DNA of 7,117 bases from Anaerolineaceae bacterium (GTDB lineage: Bacteria > Chloroflexota > Anaerolineae > Anaerolineales > Anaerolineaceae). The notes beneath the pieces were generated by a model, which did no database searches, had not been told where the DNA came from, and saw only the letters and a program-made list of their open reading frames with translations. Shown one piece after another: positions 6,301-7,117 of the stretch. Location: the NCBI GenBank assembly GCA_028714615.1, contig JAQTMA010000210.1:1-7117 (forward strand), given 5' to 3'. How positions within the stretch are numbered: the stretch's first letter is position 1; every line of letters begins with the position of its first letter. A program made the position numbers and the translations under genes.

Positions 6301-6643
6301 CTTGAAGCATCGTATCCCACATCCGCTCTGGCGGAATCCGGATGCCTAATGCGTGTTCAAGCACCACGGAATCGAAATTGAAACCGTTGTGCCACACTAA
6401 AAGTATATCGGGGTCTTCTAATATTCTTTTAAGGTACACCGGCATTGGCCCGCCAAGTGTCAAGTCCCAAATATATACTTGGCTATCGCTTAACGCACAG
6501 GTCCAGATCAGAACCTCGGCGGCTTCCGCATAGCGGTGGGAGCCATAACCAATCGGAATCGGCGAATAGGTTTCCAAATCCATGAAGGCAAGCTTTGGCT
6601 TCTTGCCATCGAACCAACCTATTTCGTGGGAGGGCAGGATCAT
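3356..6643 (-). CDS. Family A DNA polymerase with 3'-5' exonuclease domain, interrupted by an intein
   Basis: This is the phage replicative DNA polymerase: a 1095-aa precursor, about 759 aa after splicing. Exonuclease motifs: D22-L-E24, N89-F-D91, Y174-x3-D178. Polymerase motif A is D407-L-S-A-I-E-A-R; motif B has R461, K465 and Y473; motif C is V-H1049-D1050-E. An intein (C685-N1020) splits GKLVEN/CVQAVSRD just before motif C, so D1050 joins the active site only after splicing. A Lys/Glu-rich, low-GC insertion lies near residues 517-555. Start: the ATG at 6643 overlaps the upstream stop as ATGA; a TTG at 6664 in the same frame adds seven residues without a good ribosome binding site. The stop overlaps the next gene as ATGA. 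Family and motifs are certain; the start is likely. Confidence 0.95.
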   Translation of the reverse strand: MILPSHEIGWFDGKKPKLAFMDLETYSPIPIGYGSHRYAEAAEVLIWTCALSDSQVYIWDLTLGGPMPVYLKRILEDPDILLVWHNGFNFDSVVLEHALGIRIPPERMWDTMLQALAHSLPGSLDKLCEILGLPQDQRKLKNGKALIHLFCVPRKQGRATRLTHPKEWVEFCEYAMMDIVAMREVFRRMPRWNLRGGELRTLYLDYEINRRGVCVDTELCEAAIRLTNAEKGRLADRARELTNQRVASTTQRDALLRFILSEYDLAISDLTKATVSRLLEQPDLPLVLLELLNNRQSATKTSTAKYAKFLEWVSADGRLRGSLQFCGASRTGRWAGKGLQPHNLPRPMWKGRPMDEKAIDAGLCEDLAEFIKLDSLDLLTDDIMEACAAVIRGAFTARSGMKLVVADLSAIEARVLAWLAGEEWVLEAFRKYDAGTGEDQYKLTYSNMFKVPISAISKSQRQVGKVASLLLQYLGGVGAIVKGATGFNIDIENQIGAVVYPTLSQDIIYKGEEMWDRAMTKEDKREKKREKIRLKIEEETFTSEKKKLNSRLEKITSAVFGLDKQTYIACDGLKQLYRQANPNIVRFAYDLENAIRSALQYPGTMYEVGYIQVELKGVWLRVILPSGRCLTYPYMKVKGIDEIKEEDAIDDDVDETNNLMYLGVRPISKKWGWIKTYSGKLVENCFAYDTKVLTKAGIKTIVDITSKDLVWDGYEWVNTEGPIYQGEQEVGEWLGVHLTSNQLIHDGRLWKPVIALDENATLAALKWGRVSINSLCYTQALETQNIQNANVTVDVLAKFATDNCLEARPSGVARVVGLKVGKNENGIQTFFLMRKSEACGIIAILESYGVVIPHHALSTRIMAREVYQCMKNGEVTDECFSIMERLYLDGMIYLLILIESTMMEIMSLEISDSFQERSMQIIEGKQLLSTIMGSAYRHQSSGDFFCLIGEAQIHCATILKKEDQLSGSSLNIMKEINVPSQMTLTWKNIAKKESVYDLLNCGPRHSFTIITAAGPVIVHNCVQAVSRDILVCGMKKAEEAGYKLVLSVHDELITEVPDSPEYTVDELAQCMSAPIPWASGLPLAAAGFEAKRYRK
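3672..4448 (-). CDS. HNH-family homing endonuclease nested in the intein in the -1 frame
   Basis: This 258-aa protein is read in a different frame from the polymerase/intein that encloses it. Residues 1-33 overlap intein block B and look like a by-product leader. From G36 the layout matches free-standing phage HNH/AP2-type endonucleases: a G-A-R-F-x-K-L-V-V strand, a zinc-ribbon-like set C57-x-C59-x-C61-G and C80-x2-C83, a core W108 to Y130-G-A-R-G-I135, and a nuclease segment LDIDRINNDGNYEPGNIR (163-180) followed by NANNRR. A C-terminal DNA-binding repeat (about 197-237) has the Y-N-G-x-S-I-x-x-S-E-F and R-x-x-I-E-K-G-R-S patterns. It has a Shine-Dalgarno at 4455-4460, a same-frame TGA at 4464-4466 just before it, and its TAA lies just before intein block F. 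The likely role is cutting intein-free polymerase genes to spread the cassette. Target site and activity are inferred. Confidence 0.9.
   Translation of the reverse strand: MAGCSFNIESIDPRWEVVETCDSSGRKCYARSPKVGARFDKLVVLYAGIGNSEYSECECDCGRVSQICNRQLFRGQAIRCSSCGWVEGGKKRERYSDVFSDAKIRSLWNHRYTGIIRRCYSPSCAEYKNYGARGISMYEEWRSNRRVFFDYGKTLFGWDDISLDIDRINNDGNYEPGNIRLVPRKINANNRRKTTFIDYNGVSIPTSEFRRLFLPNWGSSNSLRYHIEKGRSIEWIIAKHNERNKCAISNDLDVEKYS
4455..4460 (-). promoter_or_regulatory. Internal Shine-Dalgarno for the nested HNH endonuclease
   Basis: AGAGGT lies six bases before the ATG at 4448 (AGAGGT-AGGAGA-ATG), embedded in the intein codons for E-Q-E-V-G-E-W. In the endonuclease frame a TGA stop sits at 4466-4464 directly upstream. 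The gene therefore cannot be a read-through fusion from the intein start and must begin its own translation, unless ribosomes shift frame in the 18 bases between. Confidence 0.7.
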
Positions 6644-6747
6644 TTCGGGCCAAACAGAAGCCAATCCAGGCAGTAGCTGATAAACGCAGCGACTATAATT
6701 AAAGCCGTCAGTATTAAACCGATACCAGAATATATTTTAGCTATCAT
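6640..6747 (-). CDS. Tiny single-span membrane protein, 35 aa
   Basis: A 35-residue peptide that starts MIAKIYSGIG, has one hydrophobic span (about residues 9-25), and ends CLDWLLFGPK. Its ATG overlaps the stop of the 55-aa gene and its TGA overlaps the polymerase ATG at 6643; both junctions are ATGA. Two such junctions in a row, together with the membrane-like composition, argue that it is translated. A GAG about nine bases upstream is a weak Shine-Dalgarno. The role is unknown; it may serve partly to couple polymerase translation to the genes upstream. It is easily missed by gene finders because of its size. Confidence 0.55.
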   Translation of the reverse strand: MIAKIYSGIGLILTALIIVAAFISYCLDWLLFGPK

Positions 6748-6911
6748 AATCGATCACTCGTATTCCAGGGTTTATCACTACAGGTTATTGACGCTGCTGC
6801 CTCTCGGCACCATTTATATCGGGTTATCTTAATGAACAACGCCAGCACGGATATGAAAACGATCAGACAAACTACGAGTGCCAGTTTGAGTATTTGATCG
6901 TCCTGTTTCAT
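6744..6911 (-). CDS. Small single-span membrane protein, 55 aa
   Basis: An acidic N-terminus (MKQDDQILK) is followed by one hydrophobic span (about residues 10-27), then a basic stretch (KITRYKW) and a polar tail with two cysteines. The basic residues after the span suggest the C-terminus is cytoplasmic, by the positive-inside rule. The ATG directly abuts the TAA of the upstream gene, GGA lies about eight bases upstream, and the TGA overlaps the ATG of the 35-aa gene as ATGA. I recognise no family. The placement just before the polymerase does not suggest lysis, and the pair of overlapping membrane peptides is not an evident i-/o-spanin pair, because no lipobox is visible. Confidence 0.6.
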   Translation of the reverse strand: MKQDDQILKLALVVCLIVFISVLALFIKITRYKWCREAAASITCSDKPWNTSDRL

Positions 6912-7117
6912 TTAAGTATCCGCCATGAAAACAATATCATCCTCGATATGGGTATAATCCTTAAACGTATCCACAGGAAAATAACCTTCGTGGCGTTTAA
7001 ATTTGCTGCTTCCTGGCTCAACCCTCTTAAACAGAAGCCCGAAAACTATCCCATAGTCCGGCGAAGAAACATACTGAAACTGAAATATCGTATCTTTATC
7101 GGGCGATAGATATTTTT
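6912..7117 (-). CDS. Unknown phage protein, C-terminal part (5' end outside window)
   Basis: The frame is open from the right edge to a TAA at 6914-6912, giving 67 complete codons. The residues look like a real folded protein, with mixed aromatic, charged and glycine residues: PDKDTIFQFQYVSSPDYG, then GLLFKRVEPGSSKFKRHEGYF, ending HIEDDIVFMADT. It is probably beta-rich and soluble, with no membrane segment. I recognise no family. The next ATG follows the TAA without a gap, so it belongs to the same transcript. The start and full length cannot be seen. Confidence 0.6.
   Translation of the reverse strand, partial: KYLSPDKDTIFQFQYVSSPDYGIVFGLLFKRVEPGSSKFKRHEGYFPVDTFKDYTHIEDDIVFMADT

Noticed and set aside
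1..7117. CRISPR arrays, insertion sequences, long direct repeats or a diversity-generating element
   Set aside because: No repeated spacer-like units, transposase, reverse transcriptase or terminal repeats were seen. Apart from the intein cassette no mobile element is evident.

Overview
The window looks like part of a tailed-phage (or prophage) genome, probably from a phage of a proteobacterial host. Every supportable gene lies on the minus strand, genes are mostly small and packed end to end, and six junctions are ATGA stop/start overlaps. The contents are phage DNA-metabolism genes mixed with small unknown proteins. The host assignment is inferred from the style of the small protein families; no marker in the window fixes it. 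Neither the helicase/primase nor the structural module is in view.

Transcription order runs from the right edge to the left. First comes the 3' part of an unknown gene (6912-7117), then two tiny single-span membrane proteins (6744-6911 and 6640-6747), then a family A DNA polymerase with a 3'-5' exonuclease domain (3356-6643). Next are two conserved phage proteins of unknown function (102 and 62 aa), a small membrane protein (65 aa) and a VRR-NUC nuclease (97 aa). A GC-rich gene for a one-domain Ig-like protein follows (1895-2215). Then comes a non-coding stretch with a tRNA-like element (1768-1848), three small unknown genes (79, 89 and 59 aa), a DnaQ-fold exonuclease (178 aa), a 57-aa membrane protein, and the 5' part of a SAM-dependent methyltransferase running off the left edge.

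The notable element is in the polymerase. A 336-codon intein (3584-4591) splits the conserved helix just before motif C, so the polymerase should need protein splicing to be active. The intein contains no recognisable in-frame endonuclease. Instead a complete 258-aa HNH-type homing endonuclease gene (3672-4448) is nested inside it in the -1 reading frame. That gene has its own Shine-Dalgarno, its own ATG, an in-frame stop just upstream, and its own stop codon just before the C-terminal splicing block. The polymerase/intein frame stays open across the whole nested gene, so about 777 bases are read in two frames. This is an alternate-frame homing cassette, unlike the usual intein with a fused endonuclease.

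Functionally the window is a replication and nucleotide-processing segment: polymerase, two small nucleases and a run of translationally coupled accessory peptides. Base composition is uneven in the 60-base stretches counted by hand: about 35-42% GC in the intein/HNH core, about 60% in the polymerase N-terminal half and its C-terminal end, and about 68% in the Ig-like gene. This fits a mosaic genome with separately acquired pieces.
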